DNA of 64,000 nucleotides, taken from assembly GCF_030546645.1 (NCBI RefSeq), contig NZ_JAUOTO010000003.1, positions 62,001 to 126,000 of the forward strand, given 5' to 3'. Positions 19,797-27,865 of this stretch are shown piece by piece. Source of the stretch: Flavitalea plasmicola. GTDB taxonomy: Bacteria; Bacteroidota; Bacteroidia; Chitinophagales; Chitinophagaceae. The notes under the pieces are model-generated. The model did no database searches. It saw nothing but the letters and a program-made list of their open reading frames with translations, and was not told where the DNA came from. A program made the position numbers and the translations under genes. Each line of letters begins with the position of its first letter. Position 1 is the first letter of the stretch.

Positions 19797-20348
19797 TTAT
19801 TGGTTTACAGGTTGGGGTAAAACATATCCTTTATCGGCCATGCGGCGGCCCATTTCGGCGTAGGCGGCCGGGTCGGTAGGCGTCCAGCTCGCCAGGCCGT
19901 CGACATATCGGTTGAACATGGAAAAGGCAGCTGCGATCAGCACTGTGTCATGTATCTCCCTGTCGTCAGCGCCCTGCTCGCGCGCAAGCAGGATGTCCAG
20001 CTCTGTCACCTCTTTGCCCAGTATCTGTACCTTGCCTGCGATATTCAACAAGGCTTTCATCTTTCCCGTCAGCCCGGCGTTTTCCGGATCGAGCAACGCC
20101 TCATCCACGACTGACCCTTCATCGCCATACAGGCATCTTGCCGCAGCTGCATGACTGTTAGTACAGAAGAAACACTGGTTGCGCGAAGATACATAAGCAG
20201 CGATCAGTTCCCTTTCTGCAGGGGACAGTGTTGATGGACCGCGTAGTAGTATCTGCGCAAGCTCATATAGCGGTTTTCCCGTATCAGGTCTGAAAAGCAC
20301 CAGGCTTCTTATGCCTGGAACGCCTTGTTCTACATTGATATATGCCAT
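19797..20348 (-). CDS. AhpD/carboxymuconolactone decarboxylase-family protein, paralogue 3
   Basis: Third paralogue, 183 residues, with Glu47, Cys59-x2-Cys62 and His66 (CFFCTNSH) and the conserved FNRYVDGLASWTPTD near the C-terminus. It belongs with paralogue 4: both carry LLLRGPS, an E-R-E-L-I-A stretch and VSSRNQC before the first catalytic Cys, unlike paralogues 1 and 2. It starts four bases after the MFS transporter stop and ends five bases before paralogue 2. Such close packing indicates one operon. Confidence 0.9.
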   Translation of the reverse strand: MAYINVEQGVPGIRSLVLFRPDTGKPLYELAQILLRGPSTLSPAERELIAAYVSSRNQCFFCTNSHAAAARCLYGDEGSVVDEALLDPENAGLTGKMKALLNIAGKVQILGKEVTELDILLAREQGADDREIHDTVLIAAAFSMFNRYVDGLASWTPTDPAAYAEMGRRMADKGYVLPQPVNQ

Positions 20349-20352
20349 GACG

Positions 20353-21549
20353 TCAGTTTTGTGGAATAGCTTTTTCCCGGGTATACCAGGTAGCTATCAG
20401 TCCGATGATAAAAATGAAGGAGAAAATAAAAATAGTATTGCTGTATCCGCCGAAGAAGCTCACCAGCGCTCCGACAAAAAATACGGCAGTAGCCGTGAAT
20501 AACCTGCCTACATTGAAACAGAAGCCTGTGGCGGAAGCGCAAACGGCCATTGGGAACAGCTCCGGGATATAGGCGGACAACGCTCCCTGGCTGATGCCGA
20601 AAAAGATGGCCAGGATCGCGATCCCCGCATAGGCCAGGCCCGAAAATGAATGATTGAGCTTGAACAGGAAAAAGGCCATGGCGAAACAAACGGCAAAACA
20701 TAGCAGCATCGTCCGCCGCAAACCAATGGCATGCGCCACCCAGCCGGAGATAAAGCCGCCTGTTAAACCGCCGGCTCCCAATAGCATCATGCTCAACCCC
20801 CGCTCATGCTGGGCATCCGTATGGGAGGAAAGGCTTTGCACCCAGGTAGGCAGCCATGAAAAAATCGCCCACATGCCGATGAGCATGGTCCCGAAGATCA
20901 GCGACCCCTTCCATATATTGGGCCGGTAGGCACGGGAAAGAAATCCCTTGTCGGAGCTGACGGCAGCTGTTTGTGCAGCCGCTGTCCATTTGCCCGGATC
21001 CTTCAGCACAAAGAAAGCAAGGAAAGACAGCAACAATGGGATGGCGCCTACCAGGAAAGCCTGCCTCCAACCGGGTAGGAAGTAATTGATCAACCCCGCT
21101 GAAAATATACCCACCGGGATAGAGATGGATAAGATGCCCAGCGCCACGGCTCTTTTCTTTCCCGTCCAGGTCTCGGAAATCAGGATGGTTGTGGTCACTA
21201 ACACGCCACCCACGCCAAAACCTGATAGAAAGCGGCAGGCCATCACCAGCAGCCATGAAGGTGCCGCTGCTGTCAGCAGGGTGAACAATCCATAACAAAA
21301 GGTGGAAAGCATCACCGCCCGGGCTCTTCCGAGCCTGTCACAGACAATCCCCCAGACGACGCCTCCGAACATCCAGCCGAAAATGAATACTGAATTGATA
21401 TAGGCGCTTACATCGTTTAATTTTTCCTGCGAGACATCGCCTAACAAATCTTTGACGGCTACGGGAAGATACACCGACATCAGGGTGGAAACGACGCCTC
21501 CAAAAAGACTGCTCACAAAACAAATTGCGAAAAGGCCTGTTTTATTCAT
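20353..21549 (-). CDS. MFS transporter
   Basis: Inner-membrane major facilitator of 398 residues and about 12 helices. The loop after helix 2 has the MFS signature GIVCDRLGRARAVM, and helix 4 has ACRFLSGFGVGG with an ISETWTGKKRA loop, features resembling the aromatic-acid and sialic-acid proton symporter branches. Two AhpD-family genes flank it tightly (11 bases upstream, 4 bases downstream), and SusC/SusD follow further down. It would therefore be the inner-membrane step of an uptake route, or the exporter of a product. Family certain, substrate not. Confidence 0.92.
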   Translation of the reverse strand: MNKTGLFAICFVSSLFGGVVSTLMSVYLPVAVKDLLGDVSQEKLNDVSAYINSVFIFGWMFGGVVWGIVCDRLGRARAVMLSTFCYGLFTLLTAAAPSWLLVMACRFLSGFGVGGVLVTTTILISETWTGKKRAVALGILSISIPVGIFSAGLINYFLPGWRQAFLVGAIPLLLSFLAFFVLKDPGKWTAAAQTAAVSSDKGFLSRAYRPNIWKGSLIFGTMLIGMWAIFSWLPTWVQSLSSHTDAQHERGLSMMLLGAGGLTGGFISGWVAHAIGLRRTMLLCFAVCFAMAFFLFKLNHSFSGLAYAGIAILAIFFGISQGALSAYIPELFPMAVCASATGFCFNVGRLFTATAVFFVGALVSFFGGYSNTIFIFSFIFIIGLIATWYTREKAIPQN

Positions 21550-21560
21550 ACGATGGAGAA

Positions 21561-22124
21561 TTATTTCTTTTTTAAATGGTCGTAACCGTTGGGCAGGCGA
21601 TTATATCCATGCTGCTTCAACCTTTGTCCCAATCCCTGATAAAAAGCAGGGTCGGATGGCGTTGCCGTAGCGAGACCATCGACATAGCGGTTGTACAGGC
21701 AAAATAAGGCGGCTATCAGCACCGTGTCGTGGATCTCCATGTCGGTGGCCCCGGCTTCTTTTGCGTTGGCGATGGAGAAGGGGGTGACGCTTTTGCCGCT
21801 CTCCTGCACCTGGGCCGCGATGAGGAGTAAGGCCTTCATCTTTTCGGTCACCGGGGCGGAGGCGATATCCTGTTTGACGGCTGCCGAGGTTTTGTCCTCT
21901 TCCAATAGAATATCGGCCGCCGCAGTATGAGCCGCCGTGCAAAAGCTGCATTGATTACGTGATGATACGATGGTAGCGATCAATTCCCGTTCGCCTTCTG
22001 TCAGCGAGGACGGACCCCGCAATAACAGCTGTGTTAATTCGCGGATGGGCTTAGCGCTGTCCTGACGGTATTCCAGCAGCCCGGTGATACCAGGCAAATG
22101 GGTTTCCAGTGGTATATAAGACAT
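21561..22124 (-). CDS. AhpD/carboxymuconolactone decarboxylase-family protein, paralogue 4
   Basis: First-transcribed of the four paralogues. I start it at ATG 22124 (MSYIPLETHLPGITG), which aligns with the other three N-termini and gives 187 residues; an ATG 28 codons upstream would overlap the preceding gene and add unmatched sequence. Redox motif: Glu47, Cys59-x2-Cys62, His66 (CSFCTAAH), with YNRYVDGLATATPSD near the end. It groups with paralogue 3 (VSSRNQC). It is followed after 11 bases by the MFS gene. Confidence 0.9.
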   Translation of the reverse strand: MSYIPLETHLPGITGLLEYRQDSAKPIRELTQLLLRGPSSLTEGERELIATIVSSRNQCSFCTAAHTAAADILLEEDKTSAAVKQDIASAPVTEKMKALLLIAAQVQESGKSVTPFSIANAKEAGATDMEIHDTVLIAALFCLYNRYVDGLATATPSDPAFYQGLGQRLKQHGYNRLPNGYDHLKKK

Positions 22125-22176
22125 GTTACATCCTTTAAGGGGTCTGATAAAAGAGATGGATATGCGAGATAAGGGA

Positions 22177-22740
22177 TCAGGCTTGCCGGCTGGGAGGCCG
22201 TTCTTCAATGACGCGTGGGATCCAAATGACCTGTTCGGAATAGAAATAGTGATAGGTTATTTTAAAGGATAGAGGAGCATTCAGCTGGAAAGAGCTGGTC
22301 AGCAAATAAGGATCTGACACAAAGGATTTGACCGTGCAGGGAAGAGCGGGCTGCTGCTGGTGCCGTTGGGAGCTTTGAATATCATTGATGGTCCTGAAGT
22401 ATTCATCCCTGGACAACCGTAGCCGCAGCGCCATTTGGTTAGGAATGCAGCGCAGCTCCAGCGAATCGTTGCAGATGCGGCGCTTGACATACTGATAGGG
22501 AATGCCATTGATCTCGATCTGTCCATCCACTCTTTCGAAGGTGCTGGAACAATTGTAGTAGCTAAGATGGGTTATTGGGACTTTAAGGGAAATGAGCTGG
22601 GATTCATCGTACTGGCTGTTATTAAGCTGTTCCTCCATCTGCCGGGTGGCCTGCTGCTGCATAAAGTTACTTACGAGCCTGTAACCGACCCAGTTGAAAA
22701 GGAATATTCCCCATAGCAGTATGGCCGCAAGCGTGCGCAA
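22177..22740 (-). CDS. Membrane-anchored protein of unknown function
   Basis: Protein of 187 residues with one N-terminal transmembrane helix (about 5-23, AAILLWGIFLFNWVGYRLV), followed by an extracytoplasmic region with a few cysteines (YYNCSS, RRICND, LRCIPN) and beta-like segments. I do not recognise the family with confidence. It is the first gene after a strong hairpin (22798-22828) and ends 52 bases before the first AhpD-family paralogue. It may therefore head the same transcript, but could also be separate. Confidence 0.75.
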   Translation of the reverse strand: MRTLAAILLWGIFLFNWVGYRLVSNFMQQQATRQMEEQLNNSQYDESQLISLKVPITHLSYYNCSSTFERVDGQIEINGIPYQYVKRRICNDSLELRCIPNQMALRLRLSRDEYFRTINDIQSSQRHQQQPALPCTVKSFVSDPYLLTSSFQLNAPLSFKITYHYFYSEQVIWIPRVIEERPPSRQA

Positions 22741-22797
22741 TCATTGACAAATTAGGGAATTTTCTCAAAATGGAGAACTAAATACGTGTATAGAACG

Positions 22798-22828
22798 ACA
22801 ACACCGTGTGTAGGTCACACGGTGTTGT
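22798..22828 (-). terminator. Perfect 13-bp hairpin, likely terminator
   Basis: ACAACACCGTGTG, a 5-base loop, then CACACGGTGTTGT: a perfect 13-bp stem. It lies 18 bases past the stop of the DUF2911 gene and about 60 bases before the next minus-strand gene. The T-tract after it is poor, so it may instead be an attenuating or RNA-stabilising hairpin, but it marks a transcript boundary well. Confidence 0.7.
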
Positions 22829-22846
22829 GATAGTTGTAGGGGGGTA

Positions 22847-23683
22847 TTATTGCAATGAAGCAATGAGCTTTTCGTTCAGGGCAACATAATCGGCGTTGTT
22901 GGCCTGCTTTGACAGCTCGATGGACTTCTTTGCCGTAGTGATGGCTTCCTGTTTCTTACCCAACTTAGCCTGGCAGCGGGCTTTCTGATAAACAGCGTAA
23001 AACGCCTTGGGGTCCTGAGCGATCGCCTTGTCAAACCATTCCAGGGCCTTGTTGAGGTCTTTCCCGTTGTCCAGGTAGTACACGGCCGCCGTGTAATAAG
23101 GCCGGTTGTCCTTATTCAAGGCATTGTCTATCTGGGCCATGATCCGGGTGTCAATGTCTGTCCGGATGGGGAGGGATACTGCTGTCTTGTCCCAGATAAT
23201 CTGCAGGTTGCAGCTATTGGAGGTCACATCTGCAAAGAGGATGGTGAAGGTCTCCAGCGCAAAAGGCAGCTCATGGGGGGAGGCTTTTACACGGAGGACG
23301 TCCTGGTCCTGCTTATATGCCGCCGGGCTGGTGACATCCAGCTGACGCGTGATAATGAATGTCCATTCATCCTGGGCCGGGATGGTTAAAAGTCCATATT
23401 TACCGGCCGGGACCTTTGTGTCTCCGATGATCACGTCGTCACCGAAGGTCAGGGTCGTGGCCTGGTTGGCGCCTGTTCTCCAGACCTTGCCGTAAGGCAC
23501 CAGGTCGCCAAAGACCGTGCGGCCTTTCACACCCGGGCGGGAATAGGAGAGCTCGATATTCGAAAGGCCGAAATCCTGGCGGACAAATTGGGGAGGAGAG
23601 GGCGCGGGCGTTTTGACGGACTGCGCCATGCCGGAGAAATACAATGAAGAGAATAACGCAAACAATAGCATTGACCTTTGCAT
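22847..23683 (-). CDS. DUF2911 domain protein with C-terminal TPR-like repeats, exported
   Basis: Exported protein of 278 residues: signal peptide (about 1-20, LYFSGMAQ), then a DUF2911 domain (about 25-170) with the family hallmarks ELSYSRPGVKGRTVFG, YGKVWRTGANQATTL and PAGKYGLLTIP. It ends with helical repeats (about 185-278, containing KALEWFDKAIAQDPKAFYAVY) that look like two or three TPR units. DUF2911 is common in Bacteroidota and has no assigned biochemical role. It seems monocistronic, with the hairpin at 22798-22828 downstream. Confidence 0.9.
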   Translation of the reverse strand: MQRSMLLFALFSSLYFSGMAQSVKTPAPSPPQFVRQDFGLSNIELSYSRPGVKGRTVFGDLVPYGKVWRTGANQATTLTFGDDVIIGDTKVPAGKYGLLTIPAQDEWTFIITRQLDVTSPAAYKQDQDVLRVKASPHELPFALETFTILFADVTSNSCNLQIIWDKTAVSLPIRTDIDTRIMAQIDNALNKDNRPYYTAAVYYLDNGKDLNKALEWFDKAIAQDPKAFYAVYQKARCQAKLGKKQEAITTAKKSIELSKQANNADYVALNEKLIASLQ

Positions 23684-23757
23684 GTGTAAATATTTAGAGG
23701 CCGAATTTACACGAATGGGACTTAATGTCCCGTTTAAGTTTCGATGAACGGTCCTAA

Positions 23758-25143
23758 TTAATAGGTGAGGATCACTCTTGCGCGGGCTTTCTTACCTGAC
23801 AGCAGCCTCCATGCAGGACCCTCCCGGACGATGCGGGTAACCAATGAATCATGGGCCGGTGAGATGGATTGTTCCACTTTGAAAGAAGATAATTTGCCGT
23901 TCCTGTCTACGATGAAGGAAATGGTCTCACCCCCCCGGAGGGTTGAATCCAGGCTGACCGAAGACTTATTGGATTCGAGATAGGTTTTGTATGCGGGCCA
24001 CCCATCTGCCGGAACGGCCAGGGTGGAGAGGGCTTTTTGCGGTGCATCGATATTCTGTCTCAGCAGCTCTTTCCGTTTGGCACCGTAGCCAACGATGGTT
24101 ACTTCATTCAGCGAGGCTGACTGGGGCTGCAGTTGAATGATATTGCTTTTCGTGTTCTCCGGGTTGAGGGCAAGGGAGGCCTGCTCATAACCGACATAAT
24201 TCACCACCACGGCGGAACTGGTATCCATTTTATTCAGGCGAAGGTTGAAGTAGCCGTTCCTGTCGGTGGTGGCGTTGATATTTGCATTATTTTTCAGGGA
24301 CAGGAAAGCGCCCGGTAAGGGACGGTTATGCACGTCAGTCACCTTTCCGGAAAATACCAGCTGATCCGCTGCCGTGGTTTTGTCGAAACTGAAGGCATGA
24401 ACGTCTGCGGCTTTTTTCTCCTGCCGTGCCCAGGTTTCGCGGTCGTACTTGTGATTGCTGGCAAGAGACAAGGTATCCCAACGCAGCTTTATCGTATCGG
24501 CCGTCACTACTTTCCCGGATGGGGACGGGGCGACTGTTTGCGCTTCGGCCTGTACCGCCACATCGCCCAGTATTGTATTCTCTTCGGCTTTCACCTTATC
24601 GTCAGCGGCGATACCATTGCCAGAACTGGCCTGACGACTTTTTTTCAATACGGGTGCTGATGGCGCTGTATTATTAACTGCAAGGGTATTCGTGTCTTTC
24701 GGCGCCGGGGTGGCAGCGGCAGGCGTCGTCGTCGTATCCGGATGTATCACAGGCGCAGCAGGTCTGTGCTCTGTCTTTGCCAGCGAGGCGTCCGCCATTC
24801 TCTTATCCGACAGCATGTAATAAGCCGTAACTCCCAATCCCAGCAGCAATATCACGGCAGCTGCATACCGCATGCCAAGGGAGATCACGCGGGGTTTGCC
24901 TTTCTCCCTGCTCTTCACCCGCTCCTGGAGCCTTTCCCGCAGTTCGGCCATATCCTTACTGAATACCGTCTGTTGGGGCATTCTCCGGTGGAGGGCTATG
25001 CCATCCAGCGCATCAGCCAGGAAAGGATCATCCAGGGCCGCACGTTCCAATGCATGCATTTCGGGGGCAGAGAGCTCCCCGCTCAGGTATTTTTCAATAT
25101 CCGAGGCAGTATAAGTGGGAATATGCTTATCCTTATCGCTCAT
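23758..25143 (-). CDS. Chimeric anti-sigma-like membrane protein with carboxypeptidase-regulatory and TonB C-terminal-like domains
   Basis: Product of 461 residues. Residues 1-85 are an acidic/helical cytoplasmic part resembling anti-sigma N-termini (DIEKYLSGELSAPEMHALE, DPFLADALDGI). One transmembrane helix lies at about 90-110, followed by a proline/threonine-rich linker to about 260. Next come a carboxypeptidase-regulatory-like domain (about 262-340), a TonB-box-like LNEVTIVGYG (345-354) and a segment like the TonB C-terminal domain (about 383-461). Its ATG overlaps the stop of the ECF sigma gene by four bases, so it is almost surely the partner that holds the sigma factor. The combination of a receptor-like and a TonB-like part in one protein is notable. 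Confidence 0.8.
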   Translation of the reverse strand: MSDKDKHIPTYTASDIEKYLSGELSAPEMHALERAALDDPFLADALDGIALHRRMPQQTVFSKDMAELRERLQERVKSREKGKPRVISLGMRYAAAVILLLGLGVTAYYMLSDKRMADASLAKTEHRPAAPVIHPDTTTTPAAATPAPKDTNTLAVNNTAPSAPVLKKSRQASSGNGIAADDKVKAEENTILGDVAVQAEAQTVAPSPSGKVVTADTIKLRWDTLSLASNHKYDRETWARQEKKAADVHAFSFDKTTAADQLVFSGKVTDVHNRPLPGAFLSLKNNANINATTDRNGYFNLRLNKMDTSSAVVVNYVGYEQASLALNPENTKSNIIQLQPQSASLNEVTIVGYGAKRKELLRQNIDAPQKALSTLAVPADGWPAYKTYLESNKSSVSLDSTLRGGETISFIVDRNGKLSSFKVEQSISPAHDSLVTRIVREGPAWRLLSGKKARARVILTY

Positions 25144-25739
25144 TTTATTTTCACAATAGGTTGTATGTTAAGCTCCTGCTGCTCCATGCAGATCTTCAGG
25201 TTCCTTCTGCCATTTTGTATATAACTTCTCACCTTATTCCATTCCAGACCCGTCATCGCCCCGATGTCTTTATAGCATTTGTGCTGTAGATAAAACAGCT
25301 CGACGGTCGTCTTTTGTTCGGGCGACAGGGACTCCAGGCATTTCGACAGCTTATCCAGCTGCTGTTCCTTTTCAAATACACCATTCAGATGCAATTCTTC
25401 CCCCGTTTGCATATGGTCGGGGTCGAATTCACCGGTCCTCATCCGTTTTGCGGAACGTAACTGCATCAGGCAGTGGTTCTTAGCCAGGGTATACAGCCAG
25501 CCTTTAAAGTTCTCCACCTCATGTTTGAGCAGCTTTTGTGCCAGTTCTTCGAATATAGCCATCACTGCATCCCTGGCAGCCTCGGGGTCTCCCAGGTATT
25601 TCAATGCGACGCCGTACAACAGGTCCATATATCGCTGGTAGACGGCTGCCAGAAGGGAAAGGTCGCCCGATTGCCGGTAAGCTGCTATCAGCTCGGCGTC
25701 GCCCGCAGAATGAGATGGTATGTTCTTTATAAAAGGCAC
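25140..25739 (-). CDS. ECF-type RNA polymerase sigma factor
   Basis: Alternative sigma factor. Region 2 is visible in LLAAVYQRYMDLLYGVALKYL and FKGWLYTLAKNHCLMQLR, and region 4 in ESLSPEQKTTVELFYLQHKCYKDIGAMTG followed by WNKVRSYIQNGRRNLKICM. I prefer the GTG start at 25739 (199 residues): a longer frame opens at ATG 25808, but its extra 23 residues have no sigma character and would leave only 17 bases to the divergent gene at 25826. The stop overlaps the start of the anti-sigma gene by four bases. It probably controls envelope or transport genes. Start choice is uncertain; family is secure. Confidence 0.85.
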   Translation of the reverse strand: MPFIKNIPSHSAGDAELIAAYRQSGDLSLLAAVYQRYMDLLYGVALKYLGDPEAARDAVMAIFEELAQKLLKHEVENFKGWLYTLAKNHCLMQLRSAKRMRTGEFDPDHMQTGEELHLNGVFEKEQQLDKLSKCLESLSPEQKTTVELFYLQHKCYKDIGAMTGLEWNKVRSYIQNGRRNLKICMEQQELNIQPIVKIK

Positions 25740-25825
25740 CGTGATTACAGGGCCTAAAATAACTAAAATTCGGCAGGGCTTGTGTAATTTCTGCGCAGGC
25801 GACATCATGAAGGAAATGAACGCTT

Positions 25826-26872
25826 ATGCCAGAAAAAACACAATTATCTATCGCCGAGCCCTGCCACGAGCAATGGAGCGAAATGCAGCCCGAGGCGGAC
25901 GGACGCTTCTGCGGCTCCTGCCAAAGGACAGTTATAGACTTTACGATGATGAGCGACCAGGAGATACTCTCCTGGCTGTCGGGTACCGGAAAGTCCGTTT
26001 GTGGCCGGTTTATGGAGGACCAGCTCAACAGGGACTTATCTCCTTCACGGCCTCCAAAAAAAAATCGATGGGCCGTGTGGCAGTTCTTACTGACAGGGCT
26101 GCTGCTTTCATCGGAAGTTTCCGCACAGGATAAAGCGCCTGATCCGCCCGTCATAAAATTCAATAACCCTCCGGCCAGTAGTAATAATAAACAAATAGTG
26201 GTCGGCGGCGTTCGTAGGGTGCAGCACTCAGACATTACGATCGGGAAATTAGAGATCGTGGATTCGACAACGGGCGAGGCTGTACCAGGCGCCACCATAC
26301 GCCTGGATAAAGCCTCCTTTTCCGCAGACAACGAAGGCAGGGTCTCCATCGAACCGGAAAAACTCCTTTCAGCGTCTGCGTTGGAAATAACCGCTATAGG
26401 ATATAGATCGAGGATCCTCCCAGTGGATAAGCGCTTTTTCAGCGGAACTGTGCTGACCATTTCTCTCTCCCGGACCGCGGAAGTACTGGGAGATGTGACG
26501 GTCGTCGCCTATGGAACGTCCACTTGCCGCCGTACAATGGGATTGGTATCCGTAGTTCGTAGAACGACTATCTGGCAGGATACGCTTGCATTCCTGGGAC
26601 TTGTTAAAACACCTTTCACTGTTTATCCCAACCCCGTGGCCAGAGGGGTGTCGGTGACCATCTCGCTCCGGGACATTAAGGCAGGTAATTATATTGCACA
26701 ACTGATATCCACCTCAGGTGCCCTTGTCGAAACGATGCGTATGGAAGGCGTGGAAGGTGCCAGGACAGCGCTGATGAACATCCCGGAGACGATGGCTGCG
26801 GGAACTTATATCGTCAAATTGTTAAACGAATCTACGGGCAGGACGGCCATACAGAAATTGGTAGTGCTATAA
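25826..26872 (+). CDS. Cys-motif protein with internal signal peptide, carboxypeptidase-regulatory domain and T9SS type A-like C-terminus
   Basis: Product of 348 residues with an unusual order. Residues 1-75 are a soluble domain with four cysteines (Cys13, 29, 32, 59) in PCHEQW, FCGSCQRTVIDF and SVCGRF, a pattern that looks metal-binding. A hydrophobic segment ending VSAQ (about 81-101) looks like a signal peptide. Next are a carboxypeptidase-regulatory-like domain (about 140-216) and a TonB-box-like LGDVTVVAYG (221-230). Residues 262-348 (FTVYPNPVARG to the end) resemble a type A sorting domain for type IX secretion. It is divergent from the ECF sigma gene, so it may be a target or sensor of that system. 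Function unknown. Confidence 0.75.
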   Translation: MPEKTQLSIAEPCHEQWSEMQPEADGRFCGSCQRTVIDFTMMSDQEILSWLSGTGKSVCGRFMEDQLNRDLSPSRPPKKNRWAVWQFLLTGLLLSSEVSAQDKAPDPPVIKFNNPPASSNNKQIVVGGVRRVQHSDITIGKLEIVDSTTGEAVPGATIRLDKASFSADNEGRVSIEPEKLLSASALEITAIGYRSRILPVDKRFFSGTVLTISLSRTAEVLGDVTVVAYGTSTCRRTMGLVSVVRRTTIWQDTLAFLGLVKTPFTVYPNPVARGVSVTISLRDIKAGNYIAQLISTSGALVETMRMEGVEGARTALMNIPETMAAGTYIVKLLNESTGRTAIQKLVVL

Positions 26873-26874
26873 CG

Positions 26875-27774
26875 CTATTTGAATGCCGGATGGAACCGAT
26901 GCAGCGTCTCCCTTAGGTATTCCCTGTCCAGGTGGGTATAGATCTCTGTGGTGGTGATGCTCTCATGCCCCAGCATCTCCTGGACAGCCCGCAGGTCGGC
27001 GCCTCCCTCCACCAGGTGGGTGGCGAAAGAATGACGGAAAGTATGCGGCGAAATGTTCTTCTCAATGCCAGCCTGCCGGGTCAGCTCTTTCAGCATTAAA
27101 AAGATCATCACCCTGCTGAGTTTGCTGCCCCTTCGGTTGAGAAAGAGAATATCTTCATTGCCCGGCTTCAGCGGCATATGCACGCGGATGTCGTGCTGAT
27201 AGATCCGGATATATTTCACGGCGGATGTTCCTATAGGTACCAAACGTTCCTTATCCCCTTTCCCAATGACGCGGATAAATCCCAGGTCCAGGTGGAGGGA
27301 AGAGATACGGAGGTTAACGACTTCGCTGACACGAAGCCCACAGCTGTACATCGTTTCCAGGATAGCTTTATTCCGTCCCCCTTCCTGCTTGCTGAGGTCG
27401 ATTTGCCCGATGATCGATTCTATCTCTTCAAAACTGAGGACATCCGGCAGGGCCCTTTTCAACCTGGGCGACTCCAGCAGGGTGGTGGGATCTTTTTTTA
27501 CGATCTGTTCAATATAGCAATATTTATAAAAGGACCGGATGCCTGATAATACCCGGGCCTGGGAAGCCGGCTCAAGCCCCAGCTGGCCGATCCACTGCAG
27601 GAAAGCCTGCAGGTCTTTCAGCCCGATGGCTTCGGGAGGCTTTATGGACCGGGAGGTCTCCAGAAATTGTGTCAGCTTGTCGATGTCACGCAAATAAGCT
27701 TCCACGGAATTTTCCGAGAGGGATTTCTCCAGCTGCAACCATGCCTTATATCCTTTCTTATAGGGCTCCCACAT
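26875..27774 (-). CDS. xerD: Tyrosine recombinase XerD
   Basis: Site-specific recombinase that resolves chromosome dimers at dif together with XerC. It has 299 residues, the usual length. The N-terminal SAM-like DNA-binding domain (about 10-95) is followed by the catalytic domain, with Arg in SCGLRVSE, Lys in GKGDKERLVPI, the HTFRHSFATHL box, GHESITTTEIYTHL and the Tyr nucleophile. It ends 2 bases from the convergent T9SS-like gene. No integrase-type arm domain, attachment site or phage neighbours are present, so this is the housekeeping enzyme and not a mobile element. Confidence 0.93.
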   Translation of the reverse strand: MWEPYKKGYKAWLQLEKSLSENSVEAYLRDIDKLTQFLETSRSIKPPEAIGLKDLQAFLQWIGQLGLEPASQARVLSGIRSFYKYCYIEQIVKKDPTTLLESPRLKRALPDVLSFEEIESIIGQIDLSKQEGGRNKAILETMYSCGLRVSEVVNLRISSLHLDLGFIRVIGKGDKERLVPIGTSAVKYIRIYQHDIRVHMPLKPGNEDILFLNRRGSKLSRVMIFLMLKELTRQAGIEKNISPHTFRHSFATHLVEGGADLRAVQEMLGHESITTTEIYTHLDREYLRETLHRFHPAFK

Positions 27775-27815
27775 GCGGCAAGTTTAAACTTTAATGAACA
27801 AACCTGAAAATTTTC

Positions 27816-27846
27816 TTTGTATCATGACACCTTTGCTCCATATTTG
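27816..27846 (+). promoter_or_regulatory. Bacteroidota-type promoter for the cysteine-cluster gene
   Basis: TTTG at 27816-27819, a 19-base spacer, then CATATTTG at 27839-27846, one mismatch from TAnnTTTG. It ends 19 bases before ATG 27866, giving a normal leader. This supports the 27866 start for the following gene. Confidence 0.5.
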
Positions 27847-27865
27847 CCTTTTCATAATATCACGC

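Noticed and set aside
23717-23731. GGGAC-TTAAT-GTCCC hairpin before the DUF2911 gene
   Set aside because: Only a 5-bp stem without T-tract; too weak to call a terminator or operator.
26875-27774. XerD as a sign of a mobile element
   Set aside because: Housekeeping XerD length and motifs, with ordinary neighbours and no attachment repeats or phage genes.
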